This document shows, piece after piece, positions 31,133 to 39,961 of a stretch of DNA of 41,034 nucleotides. This DNA comes from an uncultured Rhodospirillaceae bacterium (GTDB lineage: Bacteria; Pseudomonadota; Alphaproteobacteria; Rhodospirillales; Rhodospirillaceae). The position numbers were made by a program, and so were the translations under genes. Below the pieces are notes generated by a model, which had not been told where the DNA came from, did no database searches, and saw only the letters and a program-made list of their open reading frames with translations. The DNA is taken from contig CALSLN010000027.1 of the NCBI GenBank assembly GCA_943787205.1, positions 1 through 41,034 of the forward strand, written 5' to 3'. The number at the start of each line of letters is the position of its first letter. The stretch's first letter is position 1.

Positions 31133-32659
31133 ATGACTTTTGAAGACCTGGGCCTAGAGCCGAGCACACTAAAAGCAGTTGCAGAATCCGGTTACACGGA
31201 GCCAACGCCGATTCAAGAAAAGGCGATTCCGATCGCTCTCATGGGCAGAGATGTCATGGGTATCGCGCAGACTGGAACCGGTAAGACTGCTAGTTTCACG
31301 CTCCCTATGATCGATATACTCAGTTCGGGACGCTCTAAAGCGCGCATGCCGCGCGCCCTCATACTGTGCCCTACCCGTGAGCTGGCTGCACAGGCTGCCG
31401 ATAACTTCACCAAATATTCGAAGTACGCAGACTTATCGATGGCGCTGATTATTGGCGGCACATCCTTTACCGACCAAGAAAGGGCCCTCAATAAGACTTG
31501 TGACGTCTTAATTGCTACACCAGGGCGCCTACTCGACCTTTTCGAGCGAGGCAAAATCCTACTGAATGATGTTAAGTATTTCGTGATCGACGAAGCAGAT
31601 CGCATGCTCGACATGGGATTCATCCCAGATGTTGAACGCATCGCAAAACTGGTGCCTCAACTTCGCCAAACATTGTTCTTCTCAGCAACAATGGACAAGC
31701 AAATTAAGCGCTTGTCAGAAGCATTCCTGATGAATCCAAAAGAAGTCGCCGTTGATGCACCGTCAACAACAGCAACTACGATCACCCAAGCGCTCATTCG
31801 AACAACTGATTCTGACAAGCGAGATGATCTCCGCAAGCTTATTCGCGAAGAGGGCATTGAGAATGGCTTCGTTTTTTGCAATCGCAAAAAAGACGTAGAC
31901 ATTTTATTCAAATCCCTAACGAAGCACGGCATCAATGCGATCGCGCTTCATGGCGATATGCCACAGTCTAAGCGAACGGAAATGCTTGCAACGTTTAAGA
32001 CCGGCATCGCTGGATTACTCGTCTGTTCCGACGTCGCAGCACGCGGATTAGATATTGCCGCTGTCCCGTACGTTATCAATTTTGATGTACCCAACAACGC
32101 CGAAGATTATGTTCATCGCATCGGACGAACCGGTCGCGCTGGCATGCAAGGCAAAGCCTTTACATTAGCTGTGCCAGCAGACAATAAAATGTTGCTCGCA
32201 ATAGAGAAACTTATTGGCGGCCCTATTCCTCCGGTCAGTTCAGCAGGCTCTAAAAAGAGCTCTACTAGCCCACCAGAAGGCAAGAGCGTCGAACAAAACA
32301 AACCTACGGCAGACAAAGTAGTTGAAAAGAACCTAGAGAAAGATTCTCCAGAGCCGCCCAAGGTAGAGAGCCAGACAGCCTCCATCTCTAGCGTAGAGAA
32401 TGGACCTGATCGCCCTCAAGCTGCAACTGGTGAGACAACTCCAAAACCTCAGAAGCAAGCGTCAGAGCCTGAGAAAAAAGAACAGCGTCCTAGGCGGCAG
32501 AAACGAGACAGAAGCAGACATGATCCTGACGTTGGCGTGATGGATCACGGTGAAGATGTTGTTGCTTTTGGAGCGCACACTCCAAGTTTCTTGATGGTTG
32601 AGCCATATGTAGCGGAAGCCGCTGAACCTACGGAAGTAATAGAACAGTCAGTGAGTTAA
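31133..32659 (+). CDS. DEAD-box RNA helicase (RhlE-like)
   Basis: A 508-residue protein with every DEAD-box motif: Q motif GYTEPTPIQEKAIP, Walker A AQTGTGKT, PTRELA, the DEAD box VIDEADRMLDMG, SAT, and HRIGRTGRAG (motif VI). After about residue 365 a charged, low-complexity tail rich in Lys, Glu, Pro and Ser (including RRQKRDRSRHD) extends to the end, as in RhlE-type helicases. It would unwind RNA structures in ribosome assembly or mRNA turnover. Convergent with the NTF2-like gene. Confidence 0.95.
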   Translation: MTFEDLGLEPSTLKAVAESGYTEPTPIQEKAIPIALMGRDVMGIAQTGTGKTASFTLPMIDILSSGRSKARMPRALILCPTRELAAQAADNFTKYSKYADLSMALIIGGTSFTDQERALNKTCDVLIATPGRLLDLFERGKILLNDVKYFVIDEADRMLDMGFIPDVERIAKLVPQLRQTLFFSATMDKQIKRLSEAFLMNPKEVAVDAPSTTATTITQALIRTTDSDKRDDLRKLIREEGIENGFVFCNRKKDVDILFKSLTKHGINAIALHGDMPQSKRTEMLATFKTGIAGLLVCSDVAARGLDIAAVPYVINFDVPNNAEDYVHRIGRTGRAGMQGKAFTLAVPADNKMLLAIEKLIGGPIPPVSSAGSKKSSTSPPEGKSVEQNKPTADKVVEKNLEKDSPEPPKVESQTASISSVENGPDRPQAATGETTPKPQKQASEPEKKEQRPRRQKRDRSRHDPDVGVMDHGEDVVAFGAHTPSFLMVEPYVAEAAEPTEVIEQSVS

Positions 32660-32677
32660 ATAGATCGTATTCGGCTT

Positions 32678-33094
32678 TTAGTTAAAAGCGACGTCCGGTT
32701 CTTCTGGTAATTCATCGAGATCAACATTAACGGGCCCTGCCTGATGATGAATCATGCTCCATTCATTCCCATATTTAGTGAATACGTTCGTGGCGCACAG
32801 ATAAGTCGATTCTAATTTTTCAAAACAAATCAATATTGCAACATCCCCGTGGAGCGTCACACGGGGCATTCGGCATTTTACATCTGGCGCACCCCCCTCA
32901 CCCAGAATCGCTTCCCAACTCGCCATAACTTCTTCACGTCCATAAAGCGCCTGCCAACCAGGATGAATGCACGTCACACCTTTCTCACCCCACAATCGAT
33001 CCATTGCTTCAAAGTCATTGCCCGCGAAGGCCGCATAGAATCGGTCGTTGGCAAACAGAACTGCCTCTTCATCGCCCATAGAAGTATCTCTCAT
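32678..33094 (-). CDS. NTF2-like (SnoaL/DUF4440-type) protein
   Basis: A 138-residue cone-fold protein: FYAAFAGNDFEAMDRLWGEK, HPGWQALYGREEVMASWEAI, then a beta-rich second half with MIHHQAG. These are typical of SnoaL-like/nuclear transport factor 2 proteins, which include isomerases and hydratases but often have no known activity. The true start may be the sixth codon ATG at 33079, since the ribosome-binding GAGGA abuts the first ATG too closely. Divergent from the esterase gene at 33173. Confidence 0.85.
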   Translation of the reverse strand: MRDTSMGDEEAVLFANDRFYAAFAGNDFEAMDRLWGEKGVTCIHPGWQALYGREEVMASWEAILGEGGAPDVKCRMPRVTLHGDVAILICFEKLESTYLCATNVFTKYGNEWSMIHHQAGPVNVDLDELPEEPDVAFN

Positions 33095-33172
33095 TCCTCA
33101 AGACCAGGTAGTGCATGGTAATTATACATATCCTATCATGAGCTAGTTTTAACCTGGAGCATCTATTCTACC

Positions 33173-33883
33173 ATGATCGACGAAATACGCCTCGATGGTC
33201 CTCGCAGAGACCCTGCTTCTGGTATGCCGGCAGAACAAGCCGTTGTTTTTCTTCATGGCTATGGCTCCGACGGTAATGAGCTCATAAGTTTGGCGCCCTA
33301 CTTTGCTGATAGTCTTCCTAACGCTGCGTTTTTCAGTCCTAACGCTCCCGAGCCAGGTGAGACAGGCCTTGGCCGCCAATGGTTTACGCTCCAAGGCTAT
33401 GATCCAGATTTAATGAGACGAGACCCGGCTCGAATGGCCGATGCTTTTTCAATAATGTATGAAGGCGCAAAGATAGCGGCTGATTCTCTGAATGTTTACT
33501 TAGACGACATACTTACCGACTTAGACCTACCCTCTAGCAAACTCGCGTTAATTGGGTTTTCGCAGGGCACTATGATGGCAATCCATATTGCACTTCGACG
33601 AAAAAAAGCTCTTGGGGCGGTCGTAGGCTACTCTGGGGCGCTTCTAGGTGGAGAGCATATTGCGCGAGAAGCGATCGCGCCGCCGCCACTACTGCTCGTC
33701 CACGGATCATCAGATGAAGTCGTTCCTGTGAACGCGCTAGCGCACATGCGGGAAACGTTAGATGCAGCAAACATCGAATACGCGGCTCACGTTATCCCTA
33801 ACCACGGTCACGGCATTGAGCAAATCGGTGCCACCCTTGGCCGATCCTTTCTTGAGGAGAAACTGACCAAGGAAAATCAATGA
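33173..33883 (+). CDS. phospholipase/carboxylesterase family hydrolase
   Basis: A 236-residue alpha/beta hydrolase of the Abhydrolase_2 (carboxylesterase/thioesterase-like) family. It begins EQAVVFLHGYGSDGNELISL (oxyanion loop), nucleophile elbow GFSQGT, acid in LLVHGSSDEVVPVN, and His in IPNHGHGIEQIG. Acts on short-chain esters or lysophospholipids by family knowledge. Its stop overlaps the start of the DUF985 cupin by four bases. Confidence 0.92.
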   Translation: MIDEIRLDGPRRDPASGMPAEQAVVFLHGYGSDGNELISLAPYFADSLPNAAFFSPNAPEPGETGLGRQWFTLQGYDPDLMRRDPARMADAFSIMYEGAKIAADSLNVYLDDILTDLDLPSSKLALIGFSQGTMMAIHIALRRKKALGAVVGYSGALLGGEHIAREAIAPPPLLLVHGSSDEVVPVNALAHMRETLDAANIEYAAHVIPNHGHGIEQIGATLGRSFLEEKLTKENQ

Positions 33884-34386
33884 CTGCAGACGATATTATT
33901 GCCCTTCTTAGGTTAGAACCGCATCCCAAAGAGGGAGGCTTCTTTCGCGAAATATATCGCGCTTCCGAAAGCATAGCGCCTGACAATTTAGCAGATCGGT
34001 ACGGCAACCAGGCCCGCAGTCAGGCCACTGCAATATTTTACCTTCTGACGCCTGACACCTTTTCCCATATCCACACCGTCGCCAGCGACGAAACCTTTCA
34101 CTTCTATTTGGGCGATCCTGTCGAGATGTTACAGCTTCATCCCGGCGATCACGGAGAGAAAGTCGTACTAGGGTCCAATATACTCGACGGCGAAAAAGTA
34201 ACTACGACGGTGCCCCATGGCGTTTGGCAAGGTTGTAAATTGCGTGATGGAGGGGCATTCGCACTGATGGGATGCACAGTGACACCTGGCTTTGAATACC
34301 AGGATTATGCACATGGGGAACGATCATATTTGATCGAGCACTACCCTAATTTTACCGATGACATTATTGCCTTAACTGACGAATAG
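33880..34386 (+). CDS. DUF985 cupin protein
   Basis: A 168-residue single-cupin protein. It starts ADDIIALLRLEPHPKEGGFF, typical of DUF985, and carries the cupin metal-site segments FSHIHTVASDETFHFYLGDP and FALMGCTVTPGFEYQDYAHG. Function unknown. Translationally coupled to the upstream esterase (ATGA overlap at 33880-33883); 59 bases before the two-domain VOC protein. Confidence 0.93.
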   Translation: MTADDIIALLRLEPHPKEGGFFREIYRASESIAPDNLADRYGNQARSQATAIFYLLTPDTFSHIHTVASDETFHFYLGDPVEMLQLHPGDHGEKVVLGSNILDGEKVTTTVPHGVWQGCKLRDGGAFALMGCTVTPGFEYQDYAHGERSYLIEHYPNFTDDIIALTDE

Positions 34387-34445
34387 ACTCAGACTGTAAA
34401 ACCTAACTCAATATTGCGACTCAAATCACCTTCAAGGACATACAT

Positions 34446-35327
34446 ATGCTGGGACCAATTCTTGCAGTAACACTAGCCGTTCCGGATCTTGCGGCAGTTG
34501 AGCGCGCATACGGAGAAACTCTAGGGTATCAGGTTGTAGAACGCGGTGAAATTAGCGCTGAAGTATCCGGCGTATGGAACGCTCCTGTCACGGCCGGTCG
34601 GCCCTACCTAATCATGCAGCCAGCCAGTGGGGCTGACATGGTTTTCCGTTTTGTGGAATCCCCGCCAGTCCCTGGCTATGAGCCACTCAAGACGTTCGGT
34701 TGGAATGCCAATGAGCTGCTCGTCGAAGACGTCGACTCCATGCCAGCTCGTTTAGAAAACTCTGACTTTCAAATCATTGCGATGCCTCGCAATCTTTCGA
34801 CAACCGACGATATAAAAGCGATGCAGGCCTTCGGGCCGGCTAAGGAACTCACCTATTTCACGACTGTGAAGAGCCCCTCCTTCGGGCTTGGCAAAGCTGA
34901 GTCATTTGTTGACCGCGTTTTCATCGTGATCAACGGCGGCAGAAGTATGAATAGCCATATCGATTTCTACGGCAAAACATTGGGCATAGAAGTCTCTAAA
35001 CCTCAGCCAGTTCGAATGTCAGCGCTGAATGCGATTCTTGGCTTTGATTCAGAGCGCGAGCACCCACTATCTACCGCGAATATTGGTGGGCCCTTCATGA
35101 TCGAACTAGATCAATATCCCGAAGGCACTATTGATAGACCAGTTTTACCGGGAGATATTCCGCCAGGCATCTCAATTGTATCCTTCTTTGTAGAAGATCT
35201 AGATGCCATTCCTGTCGACTTTAGATCTAAATTCCTGGCTCCTGCGAGCAGCCCCTATAACGGCAGCCGCTCTGGGCTGACGGTCGGCCCAAACGGTGAA
35301 TGGATCGAGCTTATCGAACGCAAATAG
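34446..35327 (+). CDS. two-domain VOC (glyoxalase-fold) family protein
   Basis: A 293-residue protein with two VOC-type beta-alpha-beta-beta-beta halves. The first (about 1-140) opens LAVTLAVPDLAAVERAYGET and the second (about 155-293) has FYGKTLGIEVSKPQPVRMS. The protein ends GLTVGPNGEWIELIER, a typical VOC terminal strand with a Glu ligand. VOC proteins include glyoxalase, extradiol dioxygenase and glutathione transferase-type enzymes; which applies is not visible. It shares the general plan and a short GVWNAP / GMWQLS-type region with the 39962-40945 product. Confidence 0.85.
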   Translation: MLGPILAVTLAVPDLAAVERAYGETLGYQVVERGEISAEVSGVWNAPVTAGRPYLIMQPASGADMVFRFVESPPVPGYEPLKTFGWNANELLVEDVDSMPARLENSDFQIIAMPRNLSTTDDIKAMQAFGPAKELTYFTTVKSPSFGLGKAESFVDRVFIVINGGRSMNSHIDFYGKTLGIEVSKPQPVRMSALNAILGFDSEREHPLSTANIGGPFMIELDQYPEGTIDRPVLPGDIPPGISIVSFFVEDLDAIPVDFRSKFLAPASSPYNGSRSGLTVGPNGEWIELIERK

Positions 35328-35339
35328 AGCGAGTATCGC

Positions 35340-35775
35340 TCAACGGCGGCCGAACCCAGCTGGCCGCTCTAGCGTACTCCGCCCCGGCTGACCGTCGTCA
35401 AAATCGTCATCATCATCGTCGCGTTGCCGCGTCTGCTCTTTGCGTTTACGAGCAGCTTGACGGCTTTTGGCAAGCATCTCTTGGTCTTTCTTTTTCTTTT
35501 CATTGTTTGCGCGAACCACGAGCAGGCCAATTAACGCCAAGACTCCGATTATCATAGCGCTTTGCCACATCTGGAGAACGTCTCGTTCCTCCATTTGCCT
35601 ACGGATCTGTGGCAAACATGTAGGTAAATTAAGCTCACATGCCCGTTGACGGTCAAAGTCTCTCATCCGGGCGTCAGGAAACCCTCGGCCCGCCTGAGCA
35701 TTGGCATCCGGCGAAAAAAAAAGTGGCGACACACCCGATAACGAATGCTGCTAAGGTTTTTCTTGTTGTAACCAT
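35340..35775 (-). CDS. exported/membrane CX6C protein with a frameshift in a homopolymer run
   Basis: The coding frame visible in 35340-35732 has no good start. A start ATG at 35775, preceded by AAGAAGG, opens MVTTRKTLAAFVIGCVAT, which is a signal peptide in a different frame. The two frames meet at a run of nine T on the minus strand (35714-35722). With eight T the protein reads through to a cleavage-like ANAQA/G site and 144 residues. The mature part has CELNLPTC (CX6C), one membrane helix (MIIGVLALIGLLVV) and a basic and acidic cytoplasmic tail (DDDDDDFDDG). It is a paralog of the next gene on this strand. Function unknown. Confidence 0.72.
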
Positions 35776-35864
35776 AACCCCAACCTTCTTTTAGTTCGGT
35801 TCTATTTTGCCAGAATTCATAGATAATCGCTACTTACCGTAATCTGCCAGTATTGCACCAAGTA

Positions 35865-36143
35865 CTAGCGTCTCTTATCCGATGCCTTATTTAGCCGTTT
35901 GCTTCGCAAAAATAATAATCCGGCGCAAACTACAACTGCCACTCCGAGGGCACTGAGCCCAATTCGCAGCGTCTGCCGCTCTTCTCTCAATTGGGCCATT
36001 ATTTCTGGCCTGCACTGCAGCAAATTCTGCTCACAATCAGCCCTTTCACGCAACTGCCTTCGCCTCTGGCTAACCTGAGAGCCAGCAACAGTAGGCAAAA
36101 AGAGACAACCAGCGAGTGTGGAAAGCGCACTACGACGTCGCAT
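35865..36143 (-). CDS. small exported/membrane CX6C protein
   Basis: A 92-residue protein with an N-terminal signal-like segment (MRRRSALSTLAGCLFLPTVA), a helical region containing CEQNLLQC (CX6C), one membrane helix (LSALGVAVVVCAGLLFL) and a short basic tail. It parallels 35340-35775: both have RRxxR-like basic residues, C-x-x-NL-x-x-C, a PxI pair just after the second Cys, and a single helix near the same place. The Cys pair is on the predicted exported side. I do not recognise the family. Confidence 0.72.
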   Translation of the reverse strand: MRRRSALSTLAGCLFLPTVAGSQVSQRRRQLRERADCEQNLLQCRPEIMAQLREERQTLRIGLSALGVAVVVCAGLLFLRSKRLNKASDKRR

Positions 36144-36197
36144 TTTTAACCTCTCATCTGTCGCCCATCAGGCACGAACCGATGTATAGTAAGCCTT

Positions 36198-36641
36198 ATG
36201 ACGAACTCGACAAACCCGTCCCCGGTATTTGCCATACTCGGTCTTGATCACGTCGTTCTGCGTGTTTCCGATATGAAACGAAGCATAATTTTTTACTGCG
36301 ATATACTTGGATGCACGCTTGAAAGATCAGTCGATAATTTAGGCTTAGTTCAGTTACGCGCGGGGGCATCATTAATCGATTTAATCGACGTGGCAGGAAC
36401 CCTAGGACAAGGGGGAGGTCCCGCGCCTAGTAATACTGCTCATAACGTGGATCATTTTTGTATCAGAATTGAGCCGTTTGACATTATATCTCTTCGGACA
36501 TTGTTTGACTCCAATGGCCTCTCGTTCGAAGAGCCTGGACGACGTTACGGTGCAGACGGCTTTGGTCCATCCATCTACCTCCGTGATCCATCAGGAAATA
36601 GCTTAGAGCTAAAGGGCCCGCCAGAGGCCACTCGTGACTAG
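36198..36641 (+). CDS. VOC family (glyoxalase-like) protein, single domain
   Basis: A 147-residue VOC protein: GLDHVVLRVSDMKRSIIFYC, DILGCTLER, HNVDHFCIRIEPFD, and the ending YLRDPSGNSLELKGP. The His of the first strand, the His in VDHF and the Glu of SLELKG provide the usual metal ligands. Possible lactoylglutathione lyase, dioxygenase or thiol transferase; not resolvable here. Its stop overlaps the GTG start of the propeller gene by eight bases. Confidence 0.9.
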   Translation: MTNSTNPSPVFAILGLDHVVLRVSDMKRSIIFYCDILGCTLERSVDNLGLVQLRAGASLIDLIDVAGTLGQGGGPAPSNTAHNVDHFCIRIEPFDIISLRTLFDSNGLSFEEPGRRYGADGFGPSIYLRDPSGNSLELKGPPEATRD

Positions 36642-39193
36642 ATTAACAATCTTATTGTTATCCCTTATTTGGATGCCAATCGCCTTATCACAGGAGGCAC
36701 CACACACTGGTCGTGCGTACTGGCGTGCCTATGACGCCCGAGAGACAGGTGCGATGCAGCGCACATACGAGATGGCCTTTGATGACCGCGGAATTCTGTA
36801 CGCCGCAAATGATGCAGGCCTTCTGTCTTTTGACGGCATGACTTGGAATATTTATGAAGCTGGATTGGAACAGATACAGATTCATTCAATCCTACCACTA
36901 GCAGATGGCGCATGGTTAGCAGGCGGAACACAATCACTTGGCATATTTCGGCCAACACAGAATGGCAATTTAAGTTGGCAGATAATCCTAGGACAGACTG
37001 AAGATGTCAGCCCCACAACCAACGAAGTGCTTAGCCTATTACCGACAGAGTCCGGTCCGCTTGTGATTACAGATCAGTCCGTTTCTCTCTGGAAGAATGA
37101 AAGCTTAACACAAGTTTACAACGGGCTTCCGACCGGACTCAGTTTCCATACCGAACAGGGATTAGTCTTTTCCATCGAAGGCGGCTTGGCTCTGATTTCG
37201 AACGGAGAATCTAAAGAGTTACTCCCCCCCAGGCTGGGCCGACTTGGAGCCTGTATCATTTTTCATGTCGGATATTGGTGAACCAATCCTCTTGACCAAG
37301 CGATCAGGACTATTCGTTGTCTCGCTCGAAGACCAGAGATTTGACATCAAACCGATATGGGACATTTTGCCACCAGTCATTGAGACATCGAATATTACTG
37401 CTGGTGCTAAGTATGGTCGCACTACATTTCTTTTAGGCACGGATGCTGGGGCACTAATTCATCTAAACTCAGACGGAACAGTCATACGATCATTAGATAA
37501 ACGCAACGGCCTGCACTCAAACGCTATAGGTGGAATTAGTGTCAGGCCCGATGGGAACGCGTTTGCTTTCTTTGACGGTGGATTTATCTGGTTGGACTTA
37601 AACGACTTTCGCCGGACTTGGGACCGGAGGAATGGCTTACCTTTAGCAGTCAACACGATATCTAGAGATGGTGTTCATGTGTATGCTGGCACTAATGCAG
37701 GTCTATATCGCTCTGTATCGGGTAGCCGCATGCGCCCTGTCGATGGCATTGGAACATCGCCAGTCAGAGCAGTGAAAGTCTTTAAACGCAGTTCAATGAA
37801 GAATCATAGCTCAATATTATTGGCACGAAATGACGGCGTTTTCGATCTATTTGACGGCGAACTCACGGAGATAACCGATGCGGAACCTACGGCCCTGTTT
37901 ATGTCCAACACCCAACCATCTCGTATTGCCGTGGGCACCAAAGATTCGATCAGGCTGTTCGAATTTCGCCGAAGTGAATGGCGTGATATAAGCCGTCTTG
38001 GAGGAACTAAGGGCGCTCCGGTATCTGACTTTACGGAAACTGGTGATGGAACCCTTCTCGCCGCCTATAAAAACGGCGCTATCGAAATGTACCCGGCTGA
38101 TACATGGCTTGGCGACGGTAACCTTAGCGACGTCGATCCAATCTCATATCAAACATTTTCACGTAGAGGCACTGAGAACTCTAATCCGCATTTCGTAACA
38201 ACCGACAGTCAAATTCGTCTATTCAGTACCGGCCCCCCTCTTAAATGGGGTGACCGAGATCAGAAATTCACAATTGACGTCAACTTAACCACCCAAATTG
38301 CGCATGCTTTTGGCGAGAGCTATCCGGCTTGGTATAGCAGCGCGCAAAATCGCAACACTCTTTGGCTTCAAACTGACAGGGGGACACTTTCCATTTCTCC
38401 CTCAGACAACAGTTTAGAGACATTACCCCGCTCAGTTGATGGCACAGCAGATTACAACACCGTCTTCATCGACAACGTTACAGAAAGTGTATTATTCGGC
38501 ACACCGGACGGAATCACTTCGATACCAGCTAAAGTTATGGCGAGACGTCCCCTAGCTCAACTCAACCTTCGTAGCGTATCTATTGATGACTTCAGGGTTT
38601 ATCAGGGTGAAGGACTGCTTGAGCCAATTCCTGTAATCCGCTCAGACGAGACAGTGACGCTTACTTTCTCTGTCCTGGACTGGCATAGGCAATGCGCGAA
38701 CTCAGGAATAACAATAGAAATAATTGGACTTAACGATAGCAGAATTAGGGCACTTTCAGTCGACAACACATGCGCCATAAATATAAACGCCAAATTATTG
38801 AATCTGGGACAATCTCAACTAACTGCACAAATGTTTCATATGGGAAATCCGTTAACCAGGCAGCTCACATTCGATTTTCGAGTTTCAAAGCCATGGCTCA
38901 ACGGTAGCTGGATTCCCTTCCTACTTAGCCTAACTGTGTCCATTACAATCATGCTTGGCCAGTCAAAGTCTCGTGGCATGTGGCCCGAGCCAATAAGGCA
39001 CACCCTATCTTTAGCATCAGGACTATACTTAGCCTTATCAATTGCCCTGATAGCCGGAATTATCCCACCACCAGCATCAGCGATAACATGGCTCTTCTGG
39101 TTTTCTGGGCTTGCAGGCACTAGTCTTTTTCTTCCGCTTTTTTCAGAGGCCTTAAAACGCCTTAACAATAGCCCATTAATTTCGAGGCATTAA
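36634..39193 (+). CDS. large propeller-type membrane protein with a frameshift in a C7 run
   Basis: As read this is two frames: 36634-37281 and 37244-39193. They join at CCCCCCC (37224-37230): with six C the protein continues as ELLPPGWADLEPVSFF, giving 852 residues. The start GTG at 36634 is followed by a signal peptide (LTILLLSLIWMPIALS). The extracytoplasmic part has repeated units like YAANDAGLLSFDGMTWNIYE and HVYAGTNAGLYRS, as in two-component-regulator propeller (Reg_prop) sensors. A Y_Y_Y-like beta domain may follow (about 660-770), then three membrane helices near the C-terminus. No kinase, cyclase or other output domain is present in the window frame. Confidence 0.8.
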
Positions 39194-39273
39194 CAGCCTA
39201 GTTGTAGAGGCTATGTCTACGGCTACGTCTCTTCTAAAATGATTACACTGCAAATAGTGCGAGGTGATAAATT

Positions 39274-39933
39274 ATGTCAGATGTCGAACTGTTTAGTTTT
39301 GAGGCATGCCCCTACGCCCAACGCACTAGGATGATGCTTATAGAAAAAGATGTCGAATACGCGTTGACCGAGGTTGACCTCTACAACAAGCCAGATTGGT
39401 GGAAAGAACTCTCGCCACATGGCAAGGTCCCTTTACTCCGCCATGACGGAGGAATTGTCTATGAATCACGCGTAATAAACGAATATTTGGAAGAAGTGTT
39501 TCCTGAACCAGCCCTCATGCCGGCAGACCCAATCCATCGCGCAAGGGCCCGCATCTGGATTGACTACTGCGACACCTACTTTCTTCCCGCGTTACATAAT
39601 CTCATCGTCGATCGACACGACGAAGAAAAGCAGATTGGCAATCACAAAAGCATTCAAGACAAGCTTCTCTTTATCGAAAAAGAAGGGCTAAGAAAGCTAA
39701 GCGATGGCCCTTTCTTTATGGGGTCAAAACTTACGTTGGTTGACCTACAATTTATGCCTTTTATAGAGCGTTTTCCTTGCTACGAAGAATTGTGGGGAGC
39801 CTCTATACCGGACGAATGCATTCGTTTTAAGGAGTGGGTGAAGGCCATGCAGAGTCGAGATAGCCACAAACAGACTGCTAACCCATTCGAGTTTCATATG
39901 GAGCGGTATTCCAAATACGATAAAGCCGCATAA
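39274..39933 (+). CDS. glutathione S-transferase family protein
   Basis: A 219-residue protein with a thioredoxin-like N-terminal domain (LFSFEACPYAQRTRMMLIEK, candidate active-site C12 in CPYAQR; PLLRHDGGIVYESRVINEYL for the glutathione-binding cis-Pro and Glu-Ser region) and a helical C-terminal domain containing the N-capping motif LTLVDLQFMPFIER. It resembles the stringent-starvation/omega-like or beta-etherase-like GSTs. Flanked by VOC proteins, so a role in detoxification or ring/ether cleavage using glutathione is plausible but unproven. Confidence 0.92.
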   Translation: MSDVELFSFEACPYAQRTRMMLIEKDVEYALTEVDLYNKPDWWKELSPHGKVPLLRHDGGIVYESRVINEYLEEVFPEPALMPADPIHRARARIWIDYCDTYFLPALHNLIVDRHDEEKQIGNHKSIQDKLLFIEKEGLRKLSDGPFFMGSKLTLVDLQFMPFIERFPCYEELWGASIPDECIRFKEWVKAMQSRDSHKQTANPFEFHMERYSKYDKAA

Positions 39934-39961
39934 ATACATGTAAGGGTAAACCCGACTAGCC

